DNA of 32,377 bases from CAZAFD01 sp964484785 (GCA_964484785.1 CAZAFD010000009.1:1-32377); one strand, 5' to 3'; numbered from the stretch's first letter, positions 7,333-15,141 are shown. Numbers and translations are program-made. Notes: generated by a model not told the origin, from the sequence alone.

Positions 7333-8676
7333 ATGAATATTAAACAATACATAAAACATACTTTGTTGGCTAGCGCTCTTCTAGCAAGTAGTATATTTGG
7401 ATATCAAAAACCCACATATGCCGATATATCCGAAGATATGCCTAATTCAGATAGTCAAAAAACATTATCACAAAAAGAATTACATGTATTATCTGTATTT
7501 GCTGAACGTATTACACAATTAGTTACAACACAAAGAATAAATCAAAGTAGCTACAATCATAAAACAATAATCACCGCCTCATTATTTCTTAATGGAGAAG
7601 GATTCAATATTTTGGGAAGGACCTGGACCTATGCTATTGATATATTAATGGCTCAAGGTCGTAACCACCAAGACCAGATTCATAGAGCAAATTTCCGTAT
7701 GTTTGCGACTAATCTTTGTAGAGAGTTTAACAATACTATACCCAAATTACATGAAATTCACACAAATAATGTAGACCAAATAATCAGACAAGTTTCTGTA
7801 CTAAAGGAAACCGGGTTAAGTATTTTAGCCATGACAGATCAATTTTTGAGTCAAGGAATAAATCAAATTTTAACAAAGGCACAAAAAACAGGCTCACACT
7901 TAGTATTGACAGCTTCAGAAGATGGCACAGATGGGGTCTATCGTATGACAAAAACCAGTCCAGCAAGCTATGCTTTTAACAGATCAGAGATAGAAAAATT
8001 AAAAAACTTTAGAAGAGCAATACAATTAGTTAACGACAGACTTTACTTAATAATGCTACCACCAAAACAAGAAATTACTACATCACGCGAAGTAATAAAG
8101 AGCTATTATGGAATAATGACTGAAATGTTACTTCTGGAAAAACTGGGATTAAACATGATATATGAGGCTAATAATTTTTTAAATCTAATAGCTACGCCTG
8201 TTGTAAAAACCTCAAATTTTGAACATTCTGGATTAATACAAAAAACAGATAATATTTTATCTGATATAATTTTCTTTAAAGAAGCTGGTTTAAAAATATC
8301 AAGGGTAGCATATGAGTTTTTAAAACTTGGATACCAAGGTACAAAAATAGCAGAAGAAATAGGCTGGACTATACACGCCAATCAATCAGACGATACTCAT
8401 GCGCAAAATAATTTAGAAATCTTAAGAAAGCACACACCGGGGACGAGAAACTTAATGATAGAGACTAAACGTACAAGAGAACAACTTAGCATCATAACAA
8501 AATTTATAAATACACGCTCTTATACAAGCGATGCATTTAATTCTATACGAGATATAACAGATATAGAAGAAACAGTACTACACTTTACAGATATAGCTCG
8601 GCAATCGATGGACCTAGAATTAAAAAGACTCAATACACTAACACATCCTGATACTACCAATATAGATCTATATTAA
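7333..8676 (+). CDS. secreted helical protein of unknown function with internal repeats
   Basis: I do not recognise this 447-residue protein. It begins with a good signal peptide: two Lys in the first eight residues, then a hydrophobic stretch (LLASALLASSIFG) and a probable cut after TYA at about residue 30. The rest is hydrophilic and looks all alpha-helical. Four segments resemble each other: residues 85-109, 155-175, 266-286 and 314-334. The shared pattern is a hydrophobic lead-in, (K/G)E-x-G-(L/F)-x-I, about six residues, then (F/I)L or IL (LKETGLSILAMTDQFL; FKEAGLKISRVAYEFL; LEKLGLNMIYEANNFL; NGEGFNILGRTWTYAIDIL). The single Cys (129) makes disulfides unlikely. There is no lipobox or C-terminal anchor, so a soluble periplasmic or exported protein is likely. 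The ATG has no Shine-Dalgarno site. The next 690 bases are gene-free, so it is probably monocistronic. Confidence 0.75.
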   Translation: MNIKQYIKHTLLASALLASSIFGYQKPTYADISEDMPNSDSQKTLSQKELHVLSVFAERITQLVTTQRINQSSYNHKTIITASLFLNGEGFNILGRTWTYAIDILMAQGRNHQDQIHRANFRMFATNLCREFNNTIPKLHEIHTNNVDQIIRQVSVLKETGLSILAMTDQFLSQGINQILTKAQKTGSHLVLTASEDGTDGVYRMTKTSPASYAFNRSEIEKLKNFRRAIQLVNDRLYLIMLPPKQEITTSREVIKSYYGIMTEMLLLEKLGLNMIYEANNFLNLIATPVVKTSNFEHSGLIQKTDNILSDIIFFKEAGLKISRVAYEFLKLGYQGTKIAEEIGWTIHANQSDDTHAQNNLEILRKHTPGTRNLMIETKRTREQLSIITKFINTRSYTSDAFNSIRDITDIEETVLHFTDIARQSMDLELKRLNTLTHPDTTNIDLY

Positions 8677-9363
8677 GATAATATAATTAATGTCTTTAAA
8701 GTTTATATAGACTTAATACTCACAATTATTAAATCTATATAAACATAATATTATACAATACTAAACAATTAATCCCCTCTTTCTTCTTATCATACACATG
8801 ATGCAGACTTATAACATTTTTTAAAGAAAATTATCCGCATATAAAGCTTAATATTGCCAATATCACAAGATATAACAACCTTCAGCTTAATATCAGCCTA
8901 ATAATTAAGATCATAAATAATTATTTTAAAAATCTTTTACCAATCAAAACATCCTAAATATATTCAATCTAATATAACTTTAGCCTGTTATAAAATTTAT
9001 TATTTTTCTATTGTAGTGTTAATACAACATTAATTAAAAAAGATTACTATAGTACTAAAAAATACTAGAAAATCCTTAAGTAGGAATACTTAAGATCTAA
9101 TAAAATGACTTTGCAAGAAATTATTACTAACTAACTTATAAAGTTGAATTTTGCTATTTGATATGCCGACCACTGTGTGCAAGCTGTAATTAATATTATG
9201 TATTCCACTCAAGACTTTGTAAATACCTTAAAGTATTTCATCAAATACGATTTCTTTGCAACCAATCTTATTGGAATAAGACAACATTATATCTAATCAA
9301 GGTACATTAATCAGTATATAGATTAAAATAAATAAGAAATAACCTTGGAACAAAAAGAACAAT
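8677..9363. other. gene-poor region with small hairpins
   Basis: This is 687 very AT-rich bases without a credible ORF. Two inverted repeats are visible: the one listed at 8701-8744, and CTTAAGTA/TACTTAAG around a GGAA tetraloop at 9075-9094. I see no promoter, decayed gene or RNA gene that I can name. Confidence 0.5.
8701..8744 (+). terminator. hairpin after the secreted-protein gene
   Basis: GTTTATATAGA (8701-8711) pairs with TCTATATAAAC (8734-8744). After one mismatch, TTAAT/ATTAA continues the stem around a 10-base loop. It lies 25 bases past the stop codon, so it probably protects or ends the transcript. The run after it (ataatatt) is not a classic T-tract and the stem is AT-rich, so termination strength is uncertain. 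Confidence 0.45.
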
Positions 9364-9439
9364 TGGTGGACACTGAGGGATTCGAACCCTCGACCCACTG
9401 ATTAAGAGTCAGTTGCTCTACCAACTGAGCTAAGCGTCC
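9364..9439 (-). tRNA. tRNA-Lys(CTT)
   Basis: On the minus strand a full cloverleaf can be drawn. The acceptor is GGACGCT/AGTGTCC with one G-T pair, followed by TA, D arm GCTC-AGTTGGTA-GAGC, anticodon stem ACTGA/TCAGT with loop CTCTTAA, a 5-base variable loop, and T arm GAGGG-TTCGAAT-CCCTC. The discriminator A is followed by an encoded CCA (9366-9364). The anticodon CTT reads the Lys codon AAG. It stands alone, with its own promoter just upstream. Confidence 0.95.
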
Positions 9440-9450
9440 ACATTGGAATG

Positions 9451-9478
9451 AGTATAGACAAGGCTATTTAAAATTCAA
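9451..9478 (-). promoter_or_regulatory. promoter of tRNA-Lys
   Basis: Reading the minus strand, TTGAAT (9478-9473) and TATACT (9456-9451) are separated by 16 bases, and the tRNA begins 12 bases after the -10. This is a good sigma70-type promoter in the right place. Confidence 0.6.
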
Positions 9479-9593
9479 TAAGAATTTTGTCTTTATAATT
9501 AAAAAACAATCCAATCTAAAAAAATAAAGAATTTATTTGTTTTTCCTGATAAAGGCTTTAGATTAAAATTAAATTCATTGTTAAAAGGATTAG

Positions 9594-10007
9594 GTGTTAT
9601 TTAAGAAGAATTTTACTATATATTACAATCATACAGACTTAAGCGGAGCTGTATATCACGCTAATTATTTAATATTTTTTGAACAAACAAGAAGCGCTTT
9701 TCTTAATAAAATTGGTTTAAAACAGGATGAATTACTAAGTAAAGAGGATGCAATGTTCACGGTTACCAACATCAATATTACATATAGGTCACCAGCAAAG
9801 TTTAACGACACCATTTATGTATCTGTAGAAGATCTAGAAGTCGCTGGACCCAGGGTAAAGATGTACCAAAAAATATATAATAAGGCAAACAACATACTAA
9901 CCGAATGTGAGGTGCAGTGTGTAGCTATAAATAAGGCTTTTAAGCTATATAGAAAAATTCCAGAACAAATTAAGAATAAACTATTGAAGGCTAAAAATGA
10001 TAGGTAA
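9594..10007 (+). CDS. ybgC: YbgC-type acyl-CoA thioesterase
   Basis: A 137-residue hotdog-fold thioesterase of the YbgC/4-hydroxybenzoyl-CoA thioesterase family. The signature YYNHTDLSGAVYHANYL (from residue 10) carries the catalytic Asp15 and the conserved YHANY. The later segment with SPAKFNDTIYVSV and the family ending are also present, and the length is typical. It acts on acyl-CoA or acyl-ACP in the cytoplasm and is usually linked to phospholipid metabolism and the Tol-Pal system; the tolQR genes are not next to it here. Translation starts at a GTG with AAAGGAT seven to ten bases upstream. Its end overlaps ruvA by 11 nt. The ybgC-ruvAB neighbourhood is common in Proteobacteria, which supports a proteobacterial host. 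Confidence 0.88.
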   Translation: MLFKKNFTIYYNHTDLSGAVYHANYLIFFEQTRSAFLNKIGLKQDELLSKEDAMFTVTNINITYRSPAKFNDTIYVSVEDLEVAGPRVKMYQKIYNKANNILTECEVQCVAINKAFKLYRKIPEQIKNKLLKAKNDR

Positions 10008-10608
10008 ACTAAAGGGATTCGTTTCTGATGTATTTGAAGACTATATAATTTTTGATGTAAACGATGTAGGTTATAGAGTATTTTGTTCCAACAAAACTCT
10101 AAACAAGATTCAAACTTCTAAAGAAAAGTTAAGTTTATATATAGAAACACTAGTTAAGGAAGATAGTATTACCTTGTTTGGTTTTCTTGATTTATTAGAA
10201 AAGGATTCCTTCAACATCTTATGCAAAGTTAATGGTGTAGGCGCTAAGATGGCGCTAAAAATCATGAGTGTTTTAGATTTGAATGAAATATCCGATGCGA
10301 TAGTTAATAACAATAAAGATGTCTTTTCTAGAGTTCCAGGTATAGGCACTAAATTAGCAACACGTATAGTCTCAGAACTACAAGATTCTTGTTTAACAAA
10401 GAACTTTGTCTCAAACAAATCAGATATACAAACAACTACATCTACTACATCAAAAGAATTAATATTAGATGCTACAAAGGCCTTAGAAAACCTTGGTTAT
10501 CCTAAGAATATAGTACAACAGGCTCTTAATAAATTTTTAAAAGATAAACAAGATCTTCCGCTAGAAAGTATTATTACGGGAACTCTTAGGGTAATTAACA
10601 ACTTTTAA
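9997..10608 (+). CDS. ruvA: Holliday junction branch migration protein RuvA
   Basis: This 203-residue protein has the same length as E. coli RuvA. The N-terminal OB-fold starts with the typical MIGKLKGFV. Two helix-hairpin-helix motifs follow (VNGVGAK at 78-84 and VPGIGTK at 113-119). After a Ser/Thr-rich linker comes the small RuvB-contacting C-terminal domain, from about residue 150. RuvA tetramers hold the four-way junction and direct the RuvB motor; ruvB and ruvC are not in this window. The ATG is preceded by GAAGG and overlaps ybgC by 11 nt. The ASCH gene begins 11 bases after it, so the run that follows may share its transcript. Confidence 0.93.
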   Translation: MIGKLKGFVSDVFEDYIIFDVNDVGYRVFCSNKTLNKIQTSKEKLSLYIETLVKEDSITLFGFLDLLEKDSFNILCKVNGVGAKMALKIMSVLDLNEISDAIVNNNKDVFSRVPGIGTKLATRIVSELQDSCLTKNFVSNKSDIQTTTSTTSKELILDATKALENLGYPKNIVQQALNKFLKDKQDLPLESIITGTLRVINNF

Positions 10609-10619
10609 TAAAAATAAAT

Positions 10620-10958
10620 ATGTTTAGATTTTCTTCAAACATAGATCCCATATCTTTTCAGAAGATAAAAAGTGGGAATAAAAAGATTAAATTCTATTTA
10701 CGTGACACAAAACATGCAAAATTAAGCGTAGGAGATACCTTTTCTATATCCAACAATCATCACGAAAAATTATCAGTTCTAGCAAAAAGTATCAAAATAT
10801 CTAAGAATCTTAGATCTTTAATCAAAAAATTTCCCTTGCAAGAACTAGGTGAAACAAGATATAGTGCGGCATACACAAATATTAAACAATGGTTTTCAGA
10901 GAGGGATATAAAATACTATTCTATTATGGCAGTATCTATGGAGATTATTTATGAATAA
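10620..10958 (+). CDS. ASCH-domain (PUA-like) small protein
   Basis: This 112-residue protein fits the ASCH/PUA-like beta-barrel pattern: an early F-x-K-I-K-S-G-N-K-K-I segment, a basic LRDTKHAKL, the characteristic VGDTFSISN turn, and a later hydrophobic LRSLIKKFPL. ASCH proteins bind RNA or nucleotides, and some are amidohydrolases for N4-acetylcytidine; which applies here cannot be told. Its last 8 nt overlap the HAM1-type pyrophosphatase gene, and it follows ruvA by 11 nt. No Shine-Dalgarno site precedes the ATG. Family assignment by pattern only, moderately sure. Confidence 0.6.
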   Translation: MFRFSSNIDPISFQKIKSGNKKIKFYLRDTKHAKLSVGDTFSISNNHHEKLSVLAKSIKISKNLRSLIKKFPLQELGETRYSAAYTNIKQWFSERDIKYYSIMAVSMEIIYE

Positions 10959-11556
10959 AATTAATTTTATTACTTCTAATTCAGGCAAAATAAAAGCTCT
11001 AGAAGAAAGTATAAAACTACATCAATTAAATATAGAAGTTTGCGCTAAAGACCTACGTCTAGTAGAACCACAGTTTGACACTGTGCAAGAGGTCTCTAAA
11101 TTTAAGGCTCTAAAGGCTTTTGAAATACTTGGAGAACCAGTCTTGGTAGAAGATGGTGGATTTTGTATACCAGCATTAAACAATTTTCCAGGGGTTTATA
11201 CTAAGTATATACTAAACACCTTAGGTCCTGACGGTATATTAAAATTAATGGAAGGTAATACCAATCGAAAAGCTGAATTTGTTAGTGTAGCAACCTTTGT
11301 AAATACTAGAAAAGAAATTTTTCAATTCGAACGTGATAGTGAAGCATGTGAAATTTCAAAAGAAAGAAGCAAGATTGAATCACCTTTCGCCTGGTCAAGT
11401 TTATGGCAAATAATATATCTAAAAGAATACAACAAAAATCTATGTGAACTTTCTGCAGAAGAATTAACACAACATTATAATCGTAATAAAACTAATGGGA
11501 GTATCCAAAAATTTGTAAAGTGGTATGCAAAAATACCAGAACAGGTAGGTAAATAA
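10951..11556 (+). CDS. HAM1/ITPA-type non-canonical purine NTP pyrophosphatase
   Basis: A 201-residue enzyme of the Maf/HAM1 fold that would hydrolyse non-canonical purine triphosphates (ITP, dITP, XTP) to monophosphates. The N-terminal FITSNSGKIKALEES matches the T-x-N-x-G-K nucleotide-binding motif. The middle motif is VEDGGFCIPALNNFPGVYTKYI, where bacterial RdgB usually has DDSGL-x-V-x-ALxGxPGVYSAR. The spelling here, with G-x-C, YTKYI and a following LGPDGILKLM, looks more like the archaeal/eukaryotic ITPA branch. The start overlaps the ASCH gene by 8 nt and has GGAG eight bases upstream. The gene may be horizontally acquired or tied to a special nucleotide pool; that is inference. Confidence 0.8.
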   Translation: MNKINFITSNSGKIKALEESIKLHQLNIEVCAKDLRLVEPQFDTVQEVSKFKALKAFEILGEPVLVEDGGFCIPALNNFPGVYTKYILNTLGPDGILKLMEGNTNRKAEFVSVATFVNTRKEIFQFERDSEACEISKERSKIESPFAWSSLWQIIYLKEYNKNLCELSAEELTQHYNRNKTNGSIQKFVKWYAKIPEQVGK

Positions 11557-11670
11557 TACTTTTATAAAAAAACATCCTTTGAAAGATTTTAGTTGAGGTT
11601 AAGATCACTAGTATTTAATATGAAAACTCCAAGTTACAAAAATAATTAAATTATTTAAGTGAGGAATAAG

Positions 11671-13182
11671 ATGCAAAAATATAATAAAACTGTTATTTTA
11701 GACTGCTATACAGACGAACCATCTGGTTATGGAGCTAGACCTTTTTTGGGAACACATCAAACCCATCTAGCTCAAGCACTAAGCTACAAAAATGAATCAT
11801 TTTCTTATCTTACTATCGATGACTTAAGGTTTGCAAACGGCGAAAGGGAAACTACAGAAAGCAATATACGTATATTAAACAAAACAAAAAATGCAAACAA
11901 TGCCCTCGATATTATTGCTAATGCCGAAACTATCTATATAGTGATGGGATGTTTCACAGAATATAAATACTTTTCTTGTCTCCCTCCATCTATAGACGAA
12001 GTTTATCAAAAGTTAGAAAATACACGAGCTAAAAAGATTCTTTTCTATGTTTTGGGTACAACAAATGATGTTTGTTCAGAATACCAATCTTCTAGTTTGG
12101 CAAAAATAATAGACGCTGTATGTATAGGAAATACATATCGATTTATTCTTGAAGAAGGAAATAAAGACGATTTCTTACTACCAAATTATGATTTACTAGC
12201 AAAAATTTCCAACCAACCAGTAAACATTATCGAGCAACTAGAATATCCTATTATAGCAGAAATTGAAACTGGAACTGGTTGTGATACTCCAAGTTGTAGT
12301 TATTGTATAGAGGCGAAACGACACATTCGTCCATCATATAGAGAACCTCAAGATATAATTAGGCAAATTAAATCACTTTATGACTGTGGTGTAAGACATT
12401 TTCGTTTAGGCAGACAACCGAATTTTTTCCATTACCAATATAATTCTGTAGAAAAACTAGAAGAGCTGCTTAGTGGCATTCGAGAAACATGTCCAGACCT
12501 TCAAACTCTACACATTGACAATGTAAATATGTGTAGTGTTATTATGCCACATGGACGTGATTTTACAAAACTAGTAGTTAAATACTGTACTGATGGCAAT
12601 GTTGCTCCTTTTGGTATAGAATCTTTTGATAATGACGTACGTCAAGCAACACACATTTGTGGTAAAGCAGAAAACGTAATTAAAGCAATTGAAATAATCA
12701 ATGAATATGGTGCCGTTATAGGAGAGAATGGTTTTCAGAAATTCCTACCAGGTATTAATTTAATGCACGGCCTACCTGGACAGACACAAAAGACCCATGA
12801 AATAAACATGAAATTTCTAGAAACAATTTATAAAAACAATCTACAAACACATAGATTATTTTATCGTTATATGACACCAACTGAGGGCACTATTTCTTCT
12901 AAAACAAAAGAAGATATTGAATACTATAATAAATGTGCGCAAGAAATTACTCAAAGCTTTACTATACCGATGCAAAAACGTATATATCCAAGTGGTTGTA
13001 TACTAAAAGGTTTTAAAGAGGTTGTAAATAAAACTGGATATTCTCTATTAAGGACAATAGGTACTTGTTCTATAAGAGTTTTTGTTGAAAACAAAAAACT
13101 AACTCCTTATAATAACTATGACATACAGGTTTTGGATACCATTGAGCCAAAGTTATTAAAGGGAATTATATTGAGTAACTAA
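11671..13182 (+). CDS. radical SAM protein with C-x4-C-x2-C motif
   Basis: A 503-residue radical SAM enzyme. Residues 1 to about 185 form an alpha/beta domain resembling the cobalamin-type domain, starting TVILDCYTDEPSGYG, but I see no cobalamin-binding D-x-H-x-x-G. The cluster motif is C204-x4-C209-x2-C212 instead of C-x3-C-x2-C. It is followed by a barrel with RHFRLGRQPNFF, FGIESFDNDVRQATH and LMHGLPGQT, typical radical SAM elements. I recall similar proteins with DEP near the start and FRLGRQ mainly from archaea, with a longer first spacing. I start at ATG 11671 because GAGG lies about seven bases before it; an in-frame GTG four codons upstream overlaps that site. The substrate is unknown. 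It is followed after 166 nt by the kinase-HAD fusion. Confidence 0.8.
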   Translation: MQKYNKTVILDCYTDEPSGYGARPFLGTHQTHLAQALSYKNESFSYLTIDDLRFANGERETTESNIRILNKTKNANNALDIIANAETIYIVMGCFTEYKYFSCLPPSIDEVYQKLENTRAKKILFYVLGTTNDVCSEYQSSSLAKIIDAVCIGNTYRFILEEGNKDDFLLPNYDLLAKISNQPVNIIEQLEYPIIAEIETGTGCDTPSCSYCIEAKRHIRPSYREPQDIIRQIKSLYDCGVRHFRLGRQPNFFHYQYNSVEKLEELLSGIRETCPDLQTLHIDNVNMCSVIMPHGRDFTKLVVKYCTDGNVAPFGIESFDNDVRQATHICGKAENVIKAIEIINEYGAVIGENGFQKFLPGINLMHGLPGQTQKTHEINMKFLETIYKNNLQTHRLFYRYMTPTEGTISSKTKEDIEYYNKCAQEITQSFTIPMQKRIYPSGCILKGFKEVVNKTGYSLLRTIGTCSIRVFVENKKLTPYNNYDIQVLDTIEPKLLKGIILSN

Positions 13183-13255
13183 AAAATAGTTACAAACAAT
13201 GATTTAAAATACTTAGTGTCGCAGCTAAGGTTAGTTGTAGTTAAGCTTAAAAATA

Positions 13256-13324
13256 GCCCTTAAACTTTGACTAAGCAAAGACTTTTTTTAACAAAAATTA
13301 GAGAGGATGCTTAGTCTTAAGGGC
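13256..13324 (+). promoter_or_regulatory. structured leader upstream of kinase-HAD gene
   Basis: GCCCTTAA (13256-13263) and GACTAAGCA (13269-13277) pair in order with TGCTTAGTC (13308-13316) and TTAAGGGC (13317-13324), giving 17 base pairs with a 5-base bulge on one side. The 30-base loop holds a T7 run and a GAGAGG. A competing small hairpin, CTTTG-actaag-CAAAG followed closely by T7, overlaps the left arm and looks like a weak terminator. Alternative folding of this kind could control entry into the downstream gene, which starts at 13349; control is inferred. Confidence 0.45.
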
Positions 13325-13348
13325 ACCTATTATTGAAGATTTAAGAAA

Positions 13349-14515
13349 ATGACGGGAAGAAAAGATTTTATAATAATAGAAGGATGCGATGGTGTTGGTA
13401 AATCAACACTTGTTAGTTTACTAAAACACAGAGGTTATAAGTCGTTTCATTTTCCCTACGATCCAAGCGCGTCAATAAAGGAAAAGTATATAAAAATTTT
13501 ATCACAAGACTATAAAAGTAACGTAGTTTTAGACCGCTCCTTCATATCAGAAATGATATACGGACCTATAAAACGTGGTTATTCTCGTCTATCCGAACAA
13601 GACTTTACAGAACTACTAAAATTGTTTAGATCTAAGGGCGGAAGGATTGTTTTACTAGATGCTCCTACACAAATTATTTGGAAGCGACTTAAAAGCCGAA
13701 AGGATTTTTTAGAAAAACATATGACCATAAACTTATTGGGTCGCTTAAGAAACGCGTATAGGCATCTACTATCCACTAGAAAAGACGCTGCTATTAAAAT
13801 AATTAGAAACGACAGGTTAAAACCTTACAATACCCTATCCAAATTACACCTAGCAAAGATGCCAATACAGTGTTTAATATTCGATTTTGATGACACTTTG
13901 TATGCTTCTAATAAAACAAGTATAACCCAACAGCTAAAGCATAGAATAGCTACCTTTGTACAAAATAAATTAAATATCTCTTATGATCGTGCATTAAAAT
14001 TAAGTCACAAATATAGAGCTAAATATGGTTCAGTCATTTCTGGACTATCAAAATTATATAAAATAAACCCAAAGGAATTTATAGACTATGTTTATGATTT
14101 AGATCTATCAGATCTTAAGAAGAATCCAACACTTAAAGCACAGCTGCAATCTATCCCTGAAAAAAAGGTAATACTTACTAATGCCGACGAGGCCTATGTA
14201 GAGAAAGCTTTAAAAATTATAGGTATTCGCGATGAATTCTCTAGCATTATTGGTATAAATCGAACCAACTTTGTATCCAAACCCAAGGCTGTGGGCTATG
14301 AAATTGCCATTAAAGAAAATGCTGACTCTGGTCATAACTGCATCATGTTTGATGATCAAATCAATAACCTACAAACAGCAAAAAGTCTTGGAATGACAAC
14401 AGTCTTGTGCAACCATACAACAAACACTAATGTAGTAAAAGGAATCAATTATATTGCCAAAGATTTAAATAAAGACCTATTAAACATAATTGAAAAAATT
14501 AGAAGTGAAAGATGA
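13349..14515 (+). CDS. fusion: P-loop dNMP kinase-like + HAD pyrimidine 5'-nucleotidase-like
   Basis: This 388-residue protein has two enzyme domains. Residues 5 to about 165 resemble thymidylate/deoxynucleoside monophosphate kinases, with Walker A EGCDGVGKST (11-20), the DRS motif (VVLDRSFISE, D62), a lid-like KRLKSRKDF and VLLDAP. Residues about 173-388 are a HAD phosphatase of the pyrimidine 5'-nucleotidase (YjjG/SDT1) type: nucleophile motif FDFDDTLY (D179, D181), motif II T277, motif III K311 in SKPK, and motif IV MFDDQ (D335, D336). All catalytic residues look present in both halves, so one polypeptide could both add and remove a nucleotide phosphate, or convert one nucleotide into another product. 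The last 4 nt overlap the racemase-like gene (ATGA). No clear Shine-Dalgarno; a structured leader precedes it. Confidence 0.8.
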   Translation: MTGRKDFIIIEGCDGVGKSTLVSLLKHRGYKSFHFPYDPSASIKEKYIKILSQDYKSNVVLDRSFISEMIYGPIKRGYSRLSEQDFTELLKLFRSKGGRIVLLDAPTQIIWKRLKSRKDFLEKHMTINLLGRLRNAYRHLLSTRKDAAIKIIRNDRLKPYNTLSKLHLAKMPIQCLIFDFDDTLYASNKTSITQQLKHRIATFVQNKLNISYDRALKLSHKYRAKYGSVISGLSKLYKINPKEFIDYVYDLDLSDLKKNPTLKAQLQSIPEKKVILTNADEAYVEKALKIIGIRDEFSSIIGINRTNFVSKPKAVGYEIAIKENADSGHNCIMFDDQINNLQTAKSLGMTTVLCNHTTNTNVVKGINYIAKDLNKDLLNIIEKIRSER

Positions 14516-15141
14516 GGCATATAGGTTTTTTAATACCGGCATCGAATATTGTTGCCGAAAGGGAATTATATACACGATTAATAAAAGATAATATTACAGA
14601 TATATCATTCCATTTTGCTAGGCTTAAGTTTACCACACCATATGGACAAGATCAGGAGCAATATACAAGAGAACTTGTCGATAACATTCCCAAAGCCCTC
14701 GCTACAATGGAGCGTATTCCACTTTATAAAACAGCTGTACTATGTACGTCTGCAGGTGTTTTTATAAAAGAAGAAACAGATTTATTGTTTCCTATTCCTG
14801 CTATAATCTCGTACTTCAAATATCTTAAAAAGAGCAAACCAATTCTTATAACACCATATAGTGAATCAATTGGACGCTTAGTAACACAGGAGCTGAGACA
14901 AGGTGGCATTAAAGTAGTTAAAGAACTACATCTATACATTAAAAATAAAGAAGATTTAATGCGTTTTACTTATCTTAACTTAATCAAATTAATTGCCGAA
15001 GAAATTGATTCATCTGTGGATTCAATTTGTCTCTTATGTACTAATTTCGCTAGTCTTGCTTTGGAAACAGACATAGAAAATAAATTTAACTTACCTCTTA
15101 TATCAAGTAATAAATCTATTTATTGGTCCGTCATACAATAA
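14512..15141 (+). CDS. Asp/Glu racemase / maleate isomerase-like protein
   Basis: A 209-residue member of the Asp/Glu/hydantoin racemase superfamily closest to the maleate isomerase / arylmalonate decarboxylase branch. It shows IGFLIPASNIVAERE at the start, a first active-site region AVLCTSAG (C78), and a second LLCTNFAS (C176), with a late LPLISSNKSIYW. Both cysteines are kept, which favours an isomerase or racemase over the one-cysteine decarboxylases. It is about 40 residues shorter than usual members, so parts of the second half are reduced. It overlaps the kinase-HAD gene by 4 nt, which strongly suggests joint translation and a shared pathway. Substrate unknown; a small dicarboxylate, amino acid or ring-derived acid is possible. 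Confidence 0.75.
   Translation: MRHIGFLIPASNIVAERELYTRLIKDNITDISFHFARLKFTTPYGQDQEQYTRELVDNIPKALATMERIPLYKTAVLCTSAGVFIKEETDLLFPIPAIISYFKYLKKSKPILITPYSESIGRLVTQELRQGGIKVVKELHLYIKNKEDLMRFTYLNLIKLIAEEIDSSVDSICLLCTNFASLALETDIENKFNLPLISSNKSIYWSVIQ

Noticed and set aside
8677..9363. Hidden gene or mobile element remnant in the long AT-rich gap
   Set aside because: I found no open frame of useful length, no terminal repeats and no recognisable fragment of a transposase or other gene.
9364..9439. tRNA-Lys as an integration site for the neighbouring accessory genes
   Set aside because: I looked for a repeated copy of the tRNA 3' end within the window and saw none, and there is no integrase gene.
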